Below the pieces are notes generated by a model. The model saw nothing but the letters and a program-made list of their open reading frames with translations, searched no databases and had not been told where the DNA came from. Positions 1 to 14,066 of a stretch of DNA of 64,000 nucleotides are shown piece after piece. The stretch spans positions 30,893,501-30,957,500 of the forward strand of contig NC_092568.1 of the NCBI RefSeq assembly GCF_037975245.1, written 5' to 3'. Within the stretch, counting starts at the first letter, position 1. Every line of letters starts with the position of its first letter. The position numbers and the translations under genes are program-made. Origin of the DNA: Apostichopus japonicus. Its lineage: Eukaryota > Echinodermata > Holothuroidea > Aspidochirotida > Stichopodidae.

Positions 1-1960
1 CCAGTGGGTCACTATCAATTTTAGGTTGCAGGTCAATAGGTTGGGGTGAGTTGTTCTAAGCTGGTATGTAAACTATGCAAACTTTTTCAAACAAAGGAAT
101 TTTTTTCGGGTATGGATGCTGCACGCCATTTGCCAGGCACAGACAACACCCATGAAGCGACCTTTTTATCCTGAGTCTGGGCAAGACTTAAAGCAGTCTT
201 TGGCATTCATTTTGTTTTTCTTTGGAAAAAGTATTTGATACTAATAGAGGATGATAATTTATTTCTTCCTTTTTTTTGGGGGGGGGGGCATAGCAGCTTT
301 GATGCATATCTTAAAGTTTTGTTTACCAACAAGTGCTGGAAATACTTCATGGGTTCTTGTATATATGAAAACTAATATACAAATTTGCAATTAGAATATC
401 CATTTTGCATACTACTCTTGTACCCAATTACAGGTAAATCTTTCCCTGTAATATCCCATAACTATAACAGATCATTAAGCTTGACAAATTTATTTTGGCA
501 CGTAATATGTACAACAAAAAAGGAAAAGGCAAAAGGTTAGAAAGTCGTTCCATAGCTAATTAGCATATATGATAAAAAACATTTTCAAGCTGGAGGGAAA
601 GTCTAAATGTGATATGTGTTAGTTTGGAAACCTGAGAAAAACTAATTTTGAGAAATTCTCACTAAGTTGTATTAAATTGCTACAAACAGCTCCTTTAAAG
701 TTGAACTTCCCTAGCAATCATTCAATGCCATAAGGGAAGCCTTGTCAGAGAATGGAACATTTTGGCTACCATCAAAAGTAATATAAGAGTCTGGGAAGTC
801 AAGTTACTACATCTACCAGCCAGTGACTGTAGTAGTACTACTGGAGCCATCCATAAACAAGTCCCTGGAACTGCAATGAATAATCAGTCTGCAGAATTAA
901 AGCGGCCATTTTGAGTTTGGTAGGCAATTTTACAAACCTTATCCTGTATTACCCGAGATAAAGGTATAATTGATCAAAGTAATTAGACACTTTCAGAAAA
1001 TGTTGTCCTTTATTTGAAATGGGAAAAACTGTTATGAAGATTTTTTCATTTTTTTTTATCTAATAGTATCACAAGTACAAGTTATGACAAGTTGAGAACT
1101 GAATATTAAAAATCATTAAGTACAGGTCTGCTCGTTAATTATTCATTGATCCATCCTTTAAAATATCTCAAAGGATGTCTTAGTTGGATTAATTGCGACC
1201 TAATTTTTGAGAAAGTCTCTCGGTATAGGTTTGCTATAATAGTTGGCCAAACTTAAAAGGCAGCCTAAAATCTCTGTAAATGGCACAAACTTTCCCCAGC
1301 CCATAAAAGATACCTCTACTATTACTTTACTGACAATAACACAAAAGATGACACTCTCTCAGTTAAATCCACGTCTTAATTATCTTTAGAGGATGATAGA
1401 CCTGGTATCATTTAAATGAGGGGTTTATTTCATTAACACTCACTCAGAGATGGTAAAAACATTGCTCATTTTGAAGAGACAAAAAAAGCCCCCCCCCCCA
1501 CTGATCAATAACTGTCAAAGGTAGAGCAGTTCCCTTCAAATATTCCATGTCAATGTTGACCAAAGTCCTTTGGAAAAAAGTTTGATTGACCTAAATCCAA
1601 TGATTGACTCGTTTTCCCAAACAAGGAGACAAAACCACCTGAGAGAAAGTCATTTGGATTCTTCAAACAGAATGCAGAGTAATTTAATTACCACTAAAGG
1701 GGGTCTGAACTTGCAAAATAGAAAGGTACACATTTGTCTCAAATACTGGTAAAGGATTGGAAAACTGGATTACACACACATGTGGGTCAAGTACGTTAGG
1801 AATGTGTGTTTTGTGTATCCGTGAAATATGATATTTTATCAAATTACAGATCCCTCCCCCTGACAACAAGGACAGGGTTGGGGAATGATGGTCCCCCGTA
1901 TGATTTTCACAACTTACTGCTCGATGCCAACACTGGTGGCAGTTTCGATGAACAATGGTC
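1..1960. other. Noncoding AT-rich stretch
   Basis: No coding potential, RNA gene or transposon was recognised. It contains a G homopolymer near 279-289 and a C homopolymer near 1490-1499. An acceptor-like site at 1847 opens a frame on the plus strand (about 1848-1980) that runs into the proline-rich minisatellite. No similarity was recognised, so it is not called as an exon. Confidence 0.5.
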
Positions 1961-1966
1961 TGACTT

Positions 1967-2080
1967 CAGCCCATCCCCCACCCAATCCCCTTCTCCCAAC
2001 CTCCTTCTTCCAACCCCCTCCTCCCAACCCCCTCCTCCCAACCCCCTCCTCCCAACCCCCTCCTCCCAACCCCTCCCCCC
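1967..2080. repeat. 14-bp pyrimidine minisatellite
   Basis: Tandem copies of a C-rich 14-mer of the form CAACCCCCTCCTCC run through this stretch. The right half is nearly perfect and the left half is diverged. The C-rich strand could form i-motifs and the complement G-quadruplexes. The proline-rich open frames across it are by-products of the repeat. Confidence 0.8.
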
Positions 2081-2836
2081 TGTTGCCTATCTGAAATCAT
2101 TGTCCCTGAATTATCATCTGTGTGGATATAATGGGAGGACGTTGATATGCCACATGTGTATTCATCATCTTTAAAGTATCAAATGGATGTTGCTATGACC
2201 AAAACACTCAAAGAGCCAGCTTCCTGTCTGCTAAATGGAGAATCACTTTTGATTCCCCAAAGTAGTAAGTTAGAAAATACATGAACAACAACTGAACAAA
2301 TATACAATAAGGCACTACAGCTTTTTTTTTTGTCTTTCTTTCTCCTTGTTTTTCTTAATGATATTAATGCTGAAATACCAATGCTATAACATTAACTCTG
2401 TCCAAATTAGTAACAGATTAATATCTAACCATCTTCCTCTCTACACACTCCCCTACTGCTATTGGCCCCCACCGTACCTTTGTTCACTTTTTACCATTAG
2501 ATACAAAAAGAACCTATTTTCTGTCATGCAAGCATTCCATACCTGTCATCGGTCATTCATCTGAAGAGAATGTATGCAAGTGTGAAAACATACCACCATT
2601 ATTGACTATCTAGACTAATGAGATTGTAACATGCAACATATGAAAGTCAATTTCACGCCATCTGTTCTGTCTTCCCCCTGTCCCTTTCGTAATTCCATGG
2701 AAACTAGGTAGCATAATGCACCGTAATTGTCAGAAACATTCATGACACACATACACACACATTGATACATGCATAGTGGATATACCACAATTTACTGCCT
2801 CAAATTATAAAGCAATCAAAACATATCAGTATGTAT

Positions 2837-2983
2837 TTACATTTGATTACTTTTGAGGTCTTTATACAACTTAGAGCAACTCTCAACACAGTCTGGTAGG
2901 CTGCCAAGGAAGTCTTTACCCTTGTCAACACCACTATTACCACCCAGAATTCCTTCCCACAACACATCCCATGTGGGTACATT
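2837..2983 (-). CDS. Candidate terminal exon of an unrecognised gene
   Basis: On the minus strand an AG at 2985-2984 is followed by 48 sense codons and a TAA at 2839-2837. The translation is balanced in composition and not low-complexity: it starts NVPTWDVLWEG, contains DCVESC and ends KSNQM. Codon use looks more like the confirmed exons than like surrounding DNA. The frame stays open upstream of the AG for at least 25 more codons, so the exon start is uncertain. No family was recognised. It cannot join directly to CRIM1-like exon 2 (which ends in phase 1), because no phase-1 acceptor lies nearby. It could be chance. A transcript is needed to decide. Confidence 0.25.
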   Translation of the reverse strand, partial: NVPTWDVLWEGILGGNSGVDKGKDFLGSLPDCVESCSKLYKDLKSNQM

Positions 2984-3378
2984 CTTTAAAGGGGTAAAGC
3001 TTAAAGTACTGAATTCAAGAAAATAGACTTCACCAGATATTTTATAATACAGATTATTTTAAATGAACAAAGACATCTAGTAGATGAAAATTGAATCATA
3101 ACCGTAAGTTGTATTGTTTGCTAAAGTATCATGTGTTGTCCGGTAACTAGTGTCCCATTAATTTTGTTGTATAACTGTCTTATACATATGTTGCTATATA
3201 TCAATAGACACAATAGCCCTTTGCTAACGTCAAACTGTAATCACTCTTTTTAAGCACACGTTTAATCTATAAAACCTGAGCAGGAAATGGCTAACACTGT
3301 TACAGAGAAACAAGGAAACGTCAATTTTGTATCATGAAGCACTTTCATTAATTATTTCACTCATTTACTGGAATATGC

Positions 3379-3590
3379 AGAGTAAAAGGAAATTTTCTGT
3401 TTCTTCGAGCAATTTGACTCCCGACCTTTACAAGTATTTATCCTTTCTGTCTCGGGCGGAAACTGATCAAACCATCCATGAAATGACACAGCTGACGAAC
3501 AGAATTAACATACAGTTCAATAAATCAGAGAAATCCTTTAATGTTACCGCTGTTCTTTATAAGAACATCAATGTGCTCTTAGCATTGTGA
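3379..3590 (+). CDS. Candidate exon, unrecognised
   Basis: An acceptor-like sequence (ATGCAG, with a pyrimidine-containing tract before it) is followed by about 69 sense codons and a TGA at 3588-3590. Translation begins SKRKFSVSSSNLTPDLYKYL and has mixed polar and hydrophobic composition with no repeats. A perfect donor-like GTAAGTA lies immediately after the stop, which is awkward for an internal exon in this frame. No domain or family was recognised. It lies divergently, about 400 bp from the minus-strand candidate exon. A chance open frame is a serious alternative. Confidence 0.2.
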
Positions 3591-4471
3591 AGTAAGTATA
3601 TACCATCCTACATCTACTTGTAAAGTACTCTACGGTTGTTGTTGCTAAAAGGTAGAAATGACTTGACGTAGATACGCCGTAGACATCGTGTTGCAATCAC
3701 AAACAAAAGGTGGGAATCTGTTTATTCTTTCCCCACTTATCAGAAACCTTACAGGAAGCATCGCTTCAACAGTCTCGATAACTATGATAGACATATTGAT
3801 ATACAATTGAAGTCACTGCACTTTTAATCTGAGAAAAAAATGATGAATCATCTAATTAACACACCTGATGTTAACATTTCCACATTGATTGACATACAGG
3901 TAGATCTATAGGTTATCACTGTATGAACTCATCCTTACAGATTAAATACTTACAGCTACACTTCAAATGATACGGTTAGTTGGTTTTAATAGTTAATGAG
4001 CCCTTGACTTTTAACCGACTGCTGTACATACATACCACAAACCTTTGATACACATTCTCTTTAATCATGATCTTAATGTCTAGAGTGTTTTGTAAGAGGT
4101 AGATAGATGACTGTACTGTTTATTAAAGTTTCCCATACAAAAAATGCGGTCAGTTGCCAGCTCTGAGTTGGCTACAAAAATATGGTCTTGATTTACAACT
4201 GTGTCTTTAAGACAAAAACATGAGGAATAGAAAAGGTATGAATATATACCCCCTGAGGCTTTACATAATTTCCTCGGTATTAACTTTATAACCAATAAAG
4301 TAAAGTTGTTTACAAACAGGTCTGGTCAACTTGCTAAGGGTATAGATATAAACCTTGCTATATAGCATGAAAGAGCCGAAGACAAGATTTGCTACTGGCT
4401 GAAAGAAGGAAACAATGTTTCTCCCTCCATGAACAGACAAAGGTGTGGATTGGGTCAGACATGAGCTGGAG
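3591..4471. other. Noncoding stretch
   Basis: Nothing was recognised here on either strand. Confidence 0.4.
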
Positions 4472-4472
4472 A

Positions 4473-4607
4473 AAGAGAAACTGGAAAAGAAAGAGAGGGG
4501 AGGGGAGGGGAAGAGAAGGGAGGAGAGGGGAGGAGAGGGTAGGAGAGGGGAGGGGAGGAGGGGGAAGAGATGAAAGAAGAGGGGAGGAGAGAAGAATGAG
4601 GAGCAGG
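4473..4607. repeat. Polypurine (GA/GGGGA) tract with G4 motif
   Basis: About 135 bases are almost purely A/G on the plus strand. They include runs of four G separated by single A (about 4496-4520) that satisfy the G-quadruplex pattern. The mirror-like purine tract could also form H-DNA. Long open frames across it (Arg/Gly/Glu-rich on plus, Ser/Pro/Leu-rich on minus) are composition artefacts. Confidence 0.85.
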
Positions 4608-7600
4608 AGCTTATTAAGCCCATCTCCTTGTTTAATTCTGAGTAATATACTAAACATATTGTCAGTTCTTAAAACTAGGTTGCTCATCTCTATTGTAGGT
4701 CAGTTCTAGACTTGTACTGTGTTCTGTGTACATATTCATTCACACAGCTAAAAACCCATTTTCCTGGTTTGGGTAAGATTTCAAGTAATGTAGCCATAGA
4801 TACTATACATATATACTATACCTCAATACTTCTGATTGTCAACATCTAGGGAAATGTTGCTTACTGTGTCATGTTCAGACTTAGTGCATAATATTATCAT
4901 ACCTAACTCAACACCCTATATATAGCTCCGATCCCCACACCAGCATTTCTTTCTCAAACTGTACTCTAAACTCCTAAATCATTTTGATAAAGTGTGCTGC
5001 ATTTTATAGTCAGTGGAGTGTAACACATGGTACATTGAGGTCATTCATTTCCATATATGCACATTAATCGCCATGAGGCTAATCTGTGCATGAAAGAATG
5101 AGCAATGGCTTCAATATAAGACTGGATCAACAAGATTACAAGCAATCACAAAACCACAATTCTTTCATGTGATGGCTCACATTCCTTCCCATATAATTCT
5201 TTTCTCATATCATGTTTAACCCCTTCACCCTTCAGGGAGAGTACCCACATCTTTCATTTTTAGTCTTGATACCCGGCGACAAGAACAACACTTCTTCAAG
5301 CTTATAGGATATAAAGTGACTTTTAAAAGCCTAACAATGACAAGTGAAACTGTGTAACGTTTTGACTGCCATAGCTAGAGGTTTATTTGTCTGGCGCAGA
5401 AGTATTAAATATTGACATACTCCCACCCACTCAGCAGTTCAGTGCTGTTCAAAATGTTACATAACAGCTACAAGATACGAATCATAACAATATTAAATGG
5501 CAAAGTGTACATAGGGCTGCAGTGCAAAACACTAAAGGTAGATAAACACTTTGTGAGACTTTGGCACATGCCAAAATCCAGGTAATTTGCTTAATTTACA
5601 AACACCCACAGACTAAACACTCGATCCTGTTTTGCTACAATGTTTACTAATTATGCAAATAGCTGACATTTTGTTGCCCATCTATTGAACTATCCCAAGA
5701 TAGGCAAGCATAGCACAGCTGGTGTATACTGACTACATGCACAGTCTGACATTTAACTTTCAAGACAGTAAAATCAAATAAAACAAAACACAGTGCTGCT
5801 TGATGGTAACCATATGCAGTGATCATGACCGCATCTATATAGCTCAGTTCTATGTCACCAAGTAATAAACGTTGTGAGCGCAATGATTTTCGCCAAAGTT
5901 ATATGGCAATATGAAAGCTAGAGTATGGGCTGGATGTTTCATCTTCATGCCACAAACCAGAATTAAAAACGACTTAATAGACACGTTCAGTACATCACTG
6001 ACATTGATCATTCAGAATAAACAGTTTCAAGGTCACCAGCATGATGGCCATTAATATGCTAGAAAAGGTTGTATAACTGGTCACATATACTCCAGTTATA
6101 ACTTGTATACAATTTATCGTCTGAGTTACAATACAAAACAGTTGAAAGTTTACGTAAAGGAAACCCCGATGCTTTCTTCCTCTTTACTGAGACAACTCAT
6201 TTTCTAAGTGTCTGGGAATTCAATTTTAGAGTGTTGGGACCTCCAGGGAAGTACCTTTGAAAATTGTTAAGTATTTTTAAGTTTAGCATTATTACGCTAT
6301 CAGAACATTTGGGAATAACACTAATGATCATAATGTCAACTAATTTCTCCTCTGGGTAATCAACCTGCAAAAACCACAGAGAATGTAAAACAAGAATTGT
6401 TATTTTATTCTTTATCTACTGTTCATTCATTCCTGTCAGTGTGTCACAATATCATTGTTGATACTATGACAACCCAGTTTTCCATGTACAGATATCAGTT
6501 ACATACATATATAGGCAGCATGCCCTGGCACTCTTATGAATGAAGGCAACTTTTCACGCTAATCAGACTCTTATCGAAACCTTGTCAACATGTGAAACTG
6601 GTCTCCTCCTGATGAAGACTATAACTTCAATCCTTTTGTGGGTTTACTGCTGGTTCTAATCAAAATTACCTTCCACCGATCAGACGAACGGAGATGAAAG
6701 TGAACTTGTTGAAACTGGATCCAGATGAAACAGAAGGGTGCACCTATCTTTACAACTTCCTGTATTAGTTACTTCCAGTGCTTTCATATTGTTACATGTA
6801 ATTATAGTATTTCCTGGCAATCAAAAACACAACACAAAGGCTTTGTGAATGACGATTACTTGAGAATTATTAACTATAGATGAAGAGTTTTACCCCTAAT
6901 CTTTGTATAGTATTTCCTAACATAATTTTCTGTTTTTCTTCCATTTTAACCTCTTTTTTCACTCAAAATGGAGAGCTCTCAAAAAGTGAAGTGTTGTATC
7001 TTACAAATGCAAACTAGGACACCTGGTTCACTTTCCAGGAACAGATTGCAAAGTTGTTCAATTAGTTGACAGGCTAAATGACAGCTTACAACAGAGTTTC
7101 TCAAAGGTTACATAATCCCCTTGCGGGGCGAGGAGAAAAACTTCGGAACGAAAGTGGAAAAGAAAGAAAACAAAAACACACAGACACATGTGGAACGTTC
7201 CTTTCTATATAGCTTAGGCTACACCATCCATTTCTGCCTTAAAGGGTGTGAAGACTCACGCAAAAAGAAACGTCTAACGCCGGTAATTTGACCTAGTTTC
7301 GAATGAGGTGTAACAGAAGTGTTAAACACCACCATCGATCCCAGAAAATACACACACAGCTTGCTACCGTCGGTAATTAGACACTAGTGTACAGTCAGTA
7401 CATACAGCTGCGGTCAATACCCACAGCACAATATACAAACGATACAGCGATGGACATCTCAGGTCCAGATAAAGATAACAATTAAGGTATCACATTTCAT
7501 TACTGTCTGCATTTTGTAGCGACACGAACAAAACATCACTTGCAGGCAACAGAGAGTTAACTTTTTCAGATGGCCGGATGCGGTTTGGGGCGAGTCTTCA

Positions 7601-8464
7601 ATGCCTTTAAGAATTACTGACTGATATGCCTACAGTAGTAAAGACAAATAATACCAACCTTCTGTTAACAACTACAGCAGGATCAACCACTAAATAGGAA
7701 AGTTAGATTCATATTATGGTAATATTTTGCTACCCATTTTATCAAGAACCATCAAATGACCTTCACATAAAAAAATTAAAAAAATTGTTGTTATGGTGGA
7801 AGCCATATCTCATCATGATAGCCATATACTCACTAATCGATTGATTCCACTCAAGTTTAACTATCCAGTTTACTTGAGAGGAGATATTTTGACTTTGAAA
7901 AATCTTTTCCATGATGTAAGATATTCTCCATGGTGTAGTTGTAGACTTATCCCAGAGGTTTTGACTGATAATTCCAAGTTTCCTCACAATTCTCTCAGGA
8001 TTCCAAATATTTTTTGTTTGATTCAGGAAATTCTGAATTAGTTGCAGTTTGTGCCGGACAAATTTGCTTTGTCCTGACTAAGCCACATATCAGTTCCAAA
8101 TATATTCGGACGACCTTAAATTGAAGAAAAACAATATGAATCTTTATGGCCATTTGAATTCTACCCAAGAAGTGAGTTTATTGAGCATTTAATCCAATTC
8201 ACAAAATTTCTATATCCCAAAATGTTTATGTCAAAGGAATTCTTTTGTAAGGTCTCCAAAGTTTAACAATCGATCACTTTCGTAGTTAATTTGAGCCTTC
8301 GGGGGGGGGGGGGGGGGGAAGGGGGTGATGATATAACTAGAAGTAGAAAGTGGGTGGCTACTTCTAATAATAATAATAGTTACCTTTAAAATTGTGTATA
8401 GTGTTATATAAGCAGACAGATACAATTATGGTCGGAGTTATAGCTCTCCTTGCACATCTACTTT
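4608..8464. other. Noncoding stretch
   Basis: No gene was recognised. An 18-nt G homopolymer lies near 8301-8318. Overlapping open frames of about 80 codons on both strands at 7763-8041 have no recognisable similarity. A splice-flanked 30-codon minus-strand segment near 6663-6760 is too short to call. Confidence 0.4.
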
Positions 8465-8785
8465 AATCCCACCAGACCTGTACAGGGTAAGGGATAACAG
8501 AATACAGTAACACACCCCCCCCCCCCCACACACACTATCCCACCCCACCAGACCTGTACCACCGTACCACACCTGTATGGGGAAATGGGAAAACAGTATA
8601 CAGTAACATACCCTCACCCCCTCCCCCTCCACAACAGACCACCGTACCTGCACAGGGAAAAGGGAAATCAGAATACAGTAACCCCCCCCCCCCCCAATCC
8701 ACACAACCTCACCAGACCTGTACAAGAAAATGGGAAATCATAATACAGTAACACTACCCCACTAGACCTGTACGAGAAAAATTAT
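8465..8785. repeat. Degenerate minisatellite, about 5 copies
   Basis: Imperfect units share an ACCTGTACAGGG-like segment followed by an A-rich stretch ending AATACAGTAAC. They are separated by variable C-runs (up to 15 C) and spaced about 60-110 bp apart. The minus-strand open frame here, rich in Gly and Val, simply reads the repeat. Confidence 0.75.
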
Positions 8786-11700
8786 AAGGGCATACTAGAC
8801 ACGGTAGAATGAGGTGCTAATGTTGTGGGGAGACAGGTAAGCGGGGAACGAAGTAAATTATAGAAAACACAATACAGTAAAGACAAGATAAAGTAACAAT
8901 TTAGCTTTTAAGAGTTTGATCGTATCAGACTCCTCCATTATGTCAAACATAACACTGAAAGTACCTCCACTGCCTCGACCTATCACCTCCAATAATTCTT
9001 CCTAAATATTCAAGTGACCAATGCACATCACACCCTGCAGCCAATGAGGACGAAAAAACGTTCACCACTTAATGAAATACTCATATTGACATCATATCTT
9101 CTAGCCCTTACAATTTGAAACATAATTTTCCAATAACAGAGCTACTAAGCTTCACCAAAAGTGAAACTTCAGTTTCAATCTTTTTAGGAATAATAAAAGA
9201 AATAAAAAAGACTGGACAGAGGGATGTAACCTTTGACCCCATCCATGAGACTAAACAAACAGAGAGCTTCAAATCATAAATGAGACATTTCCTCCCTTCC
9301 TTTCCCTTTGGGGCTGGACAGAACTACTTCTCCATCCATTTGGCCTCCCACCCCCTCGGAAAAATATCTGATGGTCACTGTTATTAACTGTCCAAACCTA
9401 AAGGTCTCGAGACCTCAAGATCGGCCTTGCTGTAAAAAAAAAAAAAACTAAGGAAATCACCATCTTTCAACTGAAGTTCCTACCCCTGGGGGCTGCTTCC
9501 CCCAAAAAATGGCAGAAAAAAATGTTTGGAAAAATATCTGAGTTGAATGCAAATTGCAGACATCTGTCATTGATTTACTGCTAGAATTTTCCTGACAGCA
9601 ACAGTTCTAGCCTTTCAGTGATGACACCCTTTGCGGCCGGACTTGTTTATCGTACTGAAAGACAAATCACAGCTGACAGGGTTGAACTTGGGGGAGGAGG
9701 AGAACCAGCAATGGCAAAAAGAGGTACAGGCAGAGGTCATTATACTTACAAAACCCTTGCATAAGTCTTGAGAGGTCTATTTCACCCAGGAGGATAGGTC
9801 AGCAATAAACAAATTTTAACCAGCAAACAGATCTCCTAGATTCTCTAGAACCAATGGTATTAAGAATAACAACTGACATCATTGGGCAATAAAAAGTACT
9901 GTTGCACTTTTGGGAATATCGATTGGGCAAGTTTTATCATGAAGAACGAAAGAAAAAAAAGTCTATTTTTGGTTGAAATGTTTTGCCAAATATGATTAGC
10001 TTGAAATCTTCTCATAATGGATACTAAACTGAGAATATACTCACATGTTGAAACTGGTCACAATCTTAATTGTGGTATCTTTTCATTCCACAGTAGCCTT
10101 TGCTGGATCATTATGAAGGAAGATAATTAAAGTACCTAGAAATCTAATTGGTTACCCTAATCACCACAGTCCACCAAATTTGCACCGGGAACAACAAAAC
10201 GAGGGTAATAAGGTTAAAACGAGAACATAGCACACTACATGAGCTTTTCATTAAACTTTTCACTAAACTTTTCATTATTGAATAAGACGGTATAGTTTAA
10301 TTATTGGGAACAGGTAAGGGGTCGTTACCACATAGATCTCCTAACCATCCCAACTTTCTCTTCTCACATATTATCAAACTTAGAAGTTCACTTTATAGCT
10401 CATAGCAAATTACAATCACAAAAATCAAACCATTCAATTTCATTTCTTAGCTGTAAAAAAAAAAAATTCAAACCTTCTACAAGTTAAAAATGATCCTACT
10501 TCCTAAGCAATATGTTAAGTTAATTTTAAGTTTAAAGAAAAAACCTTCTCATCTCATTGTTCCTTTGAATCCTGTTACCATTACTTAGTCCATCTTCATC
10601 CTGTTTCATAATTCTCATTTTACCATAACCCTCTCTTCATCAAATAAAACATCTGAACAGGCTACAAATTGAACTTGATGTGACCTCTAAATGACTCCAC
10701 ACTGGTCACTTATAGACCTCATCAAGCTGTCTAGAATATGATGACCATATAAATGACTGCTGCAGAGTTCAGCCACATCAACATAGATGGCACCACTATC
10801 ATCATGGTGGACATAAACTGCTACAAAATGGTTTTGATCAGTACTGACAGCCCTAATGAGAGGTCACTACCAAGGTCAATACTCTGATGGACACCCTGCC
10901 ACAGTCAATTTGACCAGTTGAGAACCGAATTGTATATATTTAAAAAAAAAAAATTACAAGTTCATCCTAGTTCATGATGACTAATCATCAGACTGCAATT
11001 TGTATCTGTAAGCATTTAGAAAGTTAGATATCACTAAAGTTTTAGGCACAGAGCACATTTTACAGCCTGGACACAATTTGAGCCTTCTTGCCTCCACCAA
11101 AATTTGAGATACCAAGTGTATATCATGATGTCTGACATATATGCATGGTAATGATGTCATGGGACAAACTCTCCTATACAGCTTCAACAAGCAACACAAT
11201 TTACCATTCAGGAGGAGTATACCCATGGTTTTGATGTTAACACATATTACAAAAGGAAGATTTTAAGCAAGTCTACAAATTATCTTGAAAACCCACTTGT
11301 TCTAGAAATTTGGGATCTTTTTTCACTTAATCATTGTTTTTTGTCTTCTTCTCCTTGTTTTTCTTCATCTTCTTAAATTTGCTTTGTTTTGCTTTGCTGA
11401 TACATCCAAATGTTATGGACAGCTTAGCACTAAAATCCCACAACGACCCACTTCTGGGTTTGTGACACCCACTTTCTCCTTGTCCTCTTCCAGATAAAAC
11501 CATAAATATAACAATAAACCTGAATTAAATAACTAATTATGTTATTCTTTTTTCTTCTTCCATTATATTTCCTAGCACAGGCAGGACTGTTGCACCCATT
11601 CACCATCACTCCAAGCCACACATCAACGTTTATTCCACAAGCCTCAGTTCTAAATATATACCCTCTCTGCCCCAACCACTCATTTACAGATCTGTACAAC

Positions 11701-14048
11701 CCATTACCATCAATCAAGATACTGAATACATTCAAGCCATTATAATGACTTCCATACACACTGACACTCTGATAAATACTGTTAAATAATACCTGACCAT
11801 TATGTGATTCACTTAATACATTATCCGCGTCACAAACCTTCCCACCTCATTATATGAATAGGTTAGGTATCTAATCATGTCAGTTTCACAGGGGTAGATA
11901 TATTCTCTCCCTAGAATTGTATAAGTACAGGCCAGAGATCAAGCAGATTAATTCCTTTTCGTGACCATTTAAGTTGATATTTAACTTAATCTCTTTCTTT
12001 TCAACATTTTTTTTTTTTTTTAAGAAAGCTCCTTCAAATTCCCTTTAAGCTGATTTATATCTACAAAAGAAATTGCTGAATGAGTTCTGCCAGTGTGACT
12101 CTAAACTCTTCTAAACTATGTACATGCCCCATGCATACAATTGGACATATATAATACTGTGGAAGAACTGCCTGACATGAAAAGTTAGTTATTATTCGTG
12201 CTACAATGGAAAGTAAGCTATATATCTATTCCCAGGGGCTATATCTCAAGGGACCACAAATATGGAGTGGTGAATCCTGATAAGGTGAAAATAATAGCCC
12301 AGGGTCATGTTAGCCGTGACCTCAACGGAGGGTAAGTACACAAACAGAGGCTGCCAACAGAGGCAGAGAATGATGATGGCCATCGAAAAGGAAACTGACA
12401 AGATAACCCTAACAAGAACCTTTTTTTTTCCCTTTCTTTCTTTTTTTTTCTTCATTTCTGAGTAGAAACATTCCCTCATCAAACAAATCTGGTTTTTTAC
12501 CCCTTTTAGAATACCTTTATTTAGCCTACATTCTTATAATATGGAGGATAATTGCCTAGAGAGACGGGCCAATTGTAAAACACAATTGCAATTGGGTTCG
12601 ATGCGAGGTCAATAGTCCGTAAATAGGCAAAGCTGGTGGTAAACAGTTCAGCATAGGAGGGAGAGAGTTGAGCTCAGTATTCATCCTTCCCCCTGAGCCT
12701 TAAAATCTTTCTTAGAGAAGAAAAGAACAGAAGAAAAGCAGAAAGTAGGACTTCAGTTCCTACCCATTCTGGTTTCTTGACCTAGTTTGACCAAGTTTGA
12801 CCTGTAGATATATACCTGACCTACAAAAAGCCATAACAAACAGATAGACAGACAGGCAGATGATGAGATTCACTAACTTTAGAAGGATTGCTTGGCTGAA
12901 TGTTGTGGTTCTACTTTAATATTTCTCAGTTTTAATTCCATCAGGGATAGACTTTTAAATTTTTGATCTATTCATAAAATGAATTGTTGCAGGAAGAATA
13001 AGTTTGTCACTTATCTGCTATTTATCTATTTTTTTGAAAATTTCATGTAGGTAACAGAGAGTCAATGTAAGGAACTTGATTGGTTATGAATCTAAAAGAA
13101 TGAGCATCAGAAGTTTCATGAGTTAACCCTGTAGCAAAAAGAGAGTAAAGAGGTTTGGAATGAAAAACAGATTTGTTTTTAGTCATGATCATCCTTAATC
13201 ACCAAACTAGGTCTGACATCTAAACCCTGGATCATCTTTGCATGTTAAGTAAAAGACGAAAGTGAATAATTAGTGATCATAAGCTCAGTGGCATCACCAA
13301 GTGGGAGGGGGAGAGAGACACTTATAAGGAAATGCAATCAAATGATTTTTCATAAACACAATTATGTCGAAGAAGTAACCTTAATAATTAGGTGAGTCGA
13401 TACCCCTCAATATTCTCCTCTTTACCTTCTCTACAACAGTTACCTTATCCATACCCACCTCCCCCCCCCCCCCTTCTATGTCTTATCTAAGTCTTAGTCC
13501 AATTGATTGGAAGTTAGGGACAAAACACATATACCAAAACAAGATCACATGGGCTTGAAATTTGAAAACAGCCATTTCAAATGTGACAATTCAAAGTAAC
13601 AATAAAAAAAATTAAAAAAGTAACCAGACACCTGTCTGAAAATTTCATTTTCCATTTAGAAGATATCACCCATGCAGAGGTAAACAAAGAGAAAGATTTA
13701 GGCCATTCTGAAAGAACTCGGGACAAGTACAATCTACTGCCCGGTAAGTAAGTACGCAGTTACAGGACAGGTCAAAGTAGGACTCTATTGATAATATTCT
13801 TGAACACATGATTTAACCCAGGCATGTGAGCTGTGTGGCGGTTGATAATACTAGCTAGCCACGGTTGTGGTTCATGGACGTTGCGATAAACGGCTAGGTA
13901 TATAACCAGCAGATATATCTCTTCTGAGCTCCTTCTCTCTATAGACTGATCTGACATGCAAACAATTTACCATGCCTTAGGGGTAGTAATGAAAGAGTGG
14001 TTCAGAATAGATGCTGACAAACATCTAAGGAATTGAGATGGCTATCAC
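8786..14048. other. Noncoding stretch
   Basis: No gene, RNA or transposon was recognised. It contains several poly-A, poly-T and poly-C runs, for example 10 or more C near 13460. Confidence 0.4.
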
Positions 14049-14066
14049 TATATATATATATATATC
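14049..14066. repeat. (TA)n microsatellite
   Basis: Short perfect TA dinucleotide run of about 9 units. Confidence 0.9.

Noticed and set aside
1806-2174. 122-codon Pro/Ser-rich plus-strand frame
   Set aside because: The second half reads the 14-bp minisatellite. The first half (after an acceptor-like site at 1847) looks protein-like but has no donor or recognised similarity.
4261-4709. Arg/Gly- and Ser/Pro-rich frames on both strands
   Set aside because: Artefacts of the polypurine tract.
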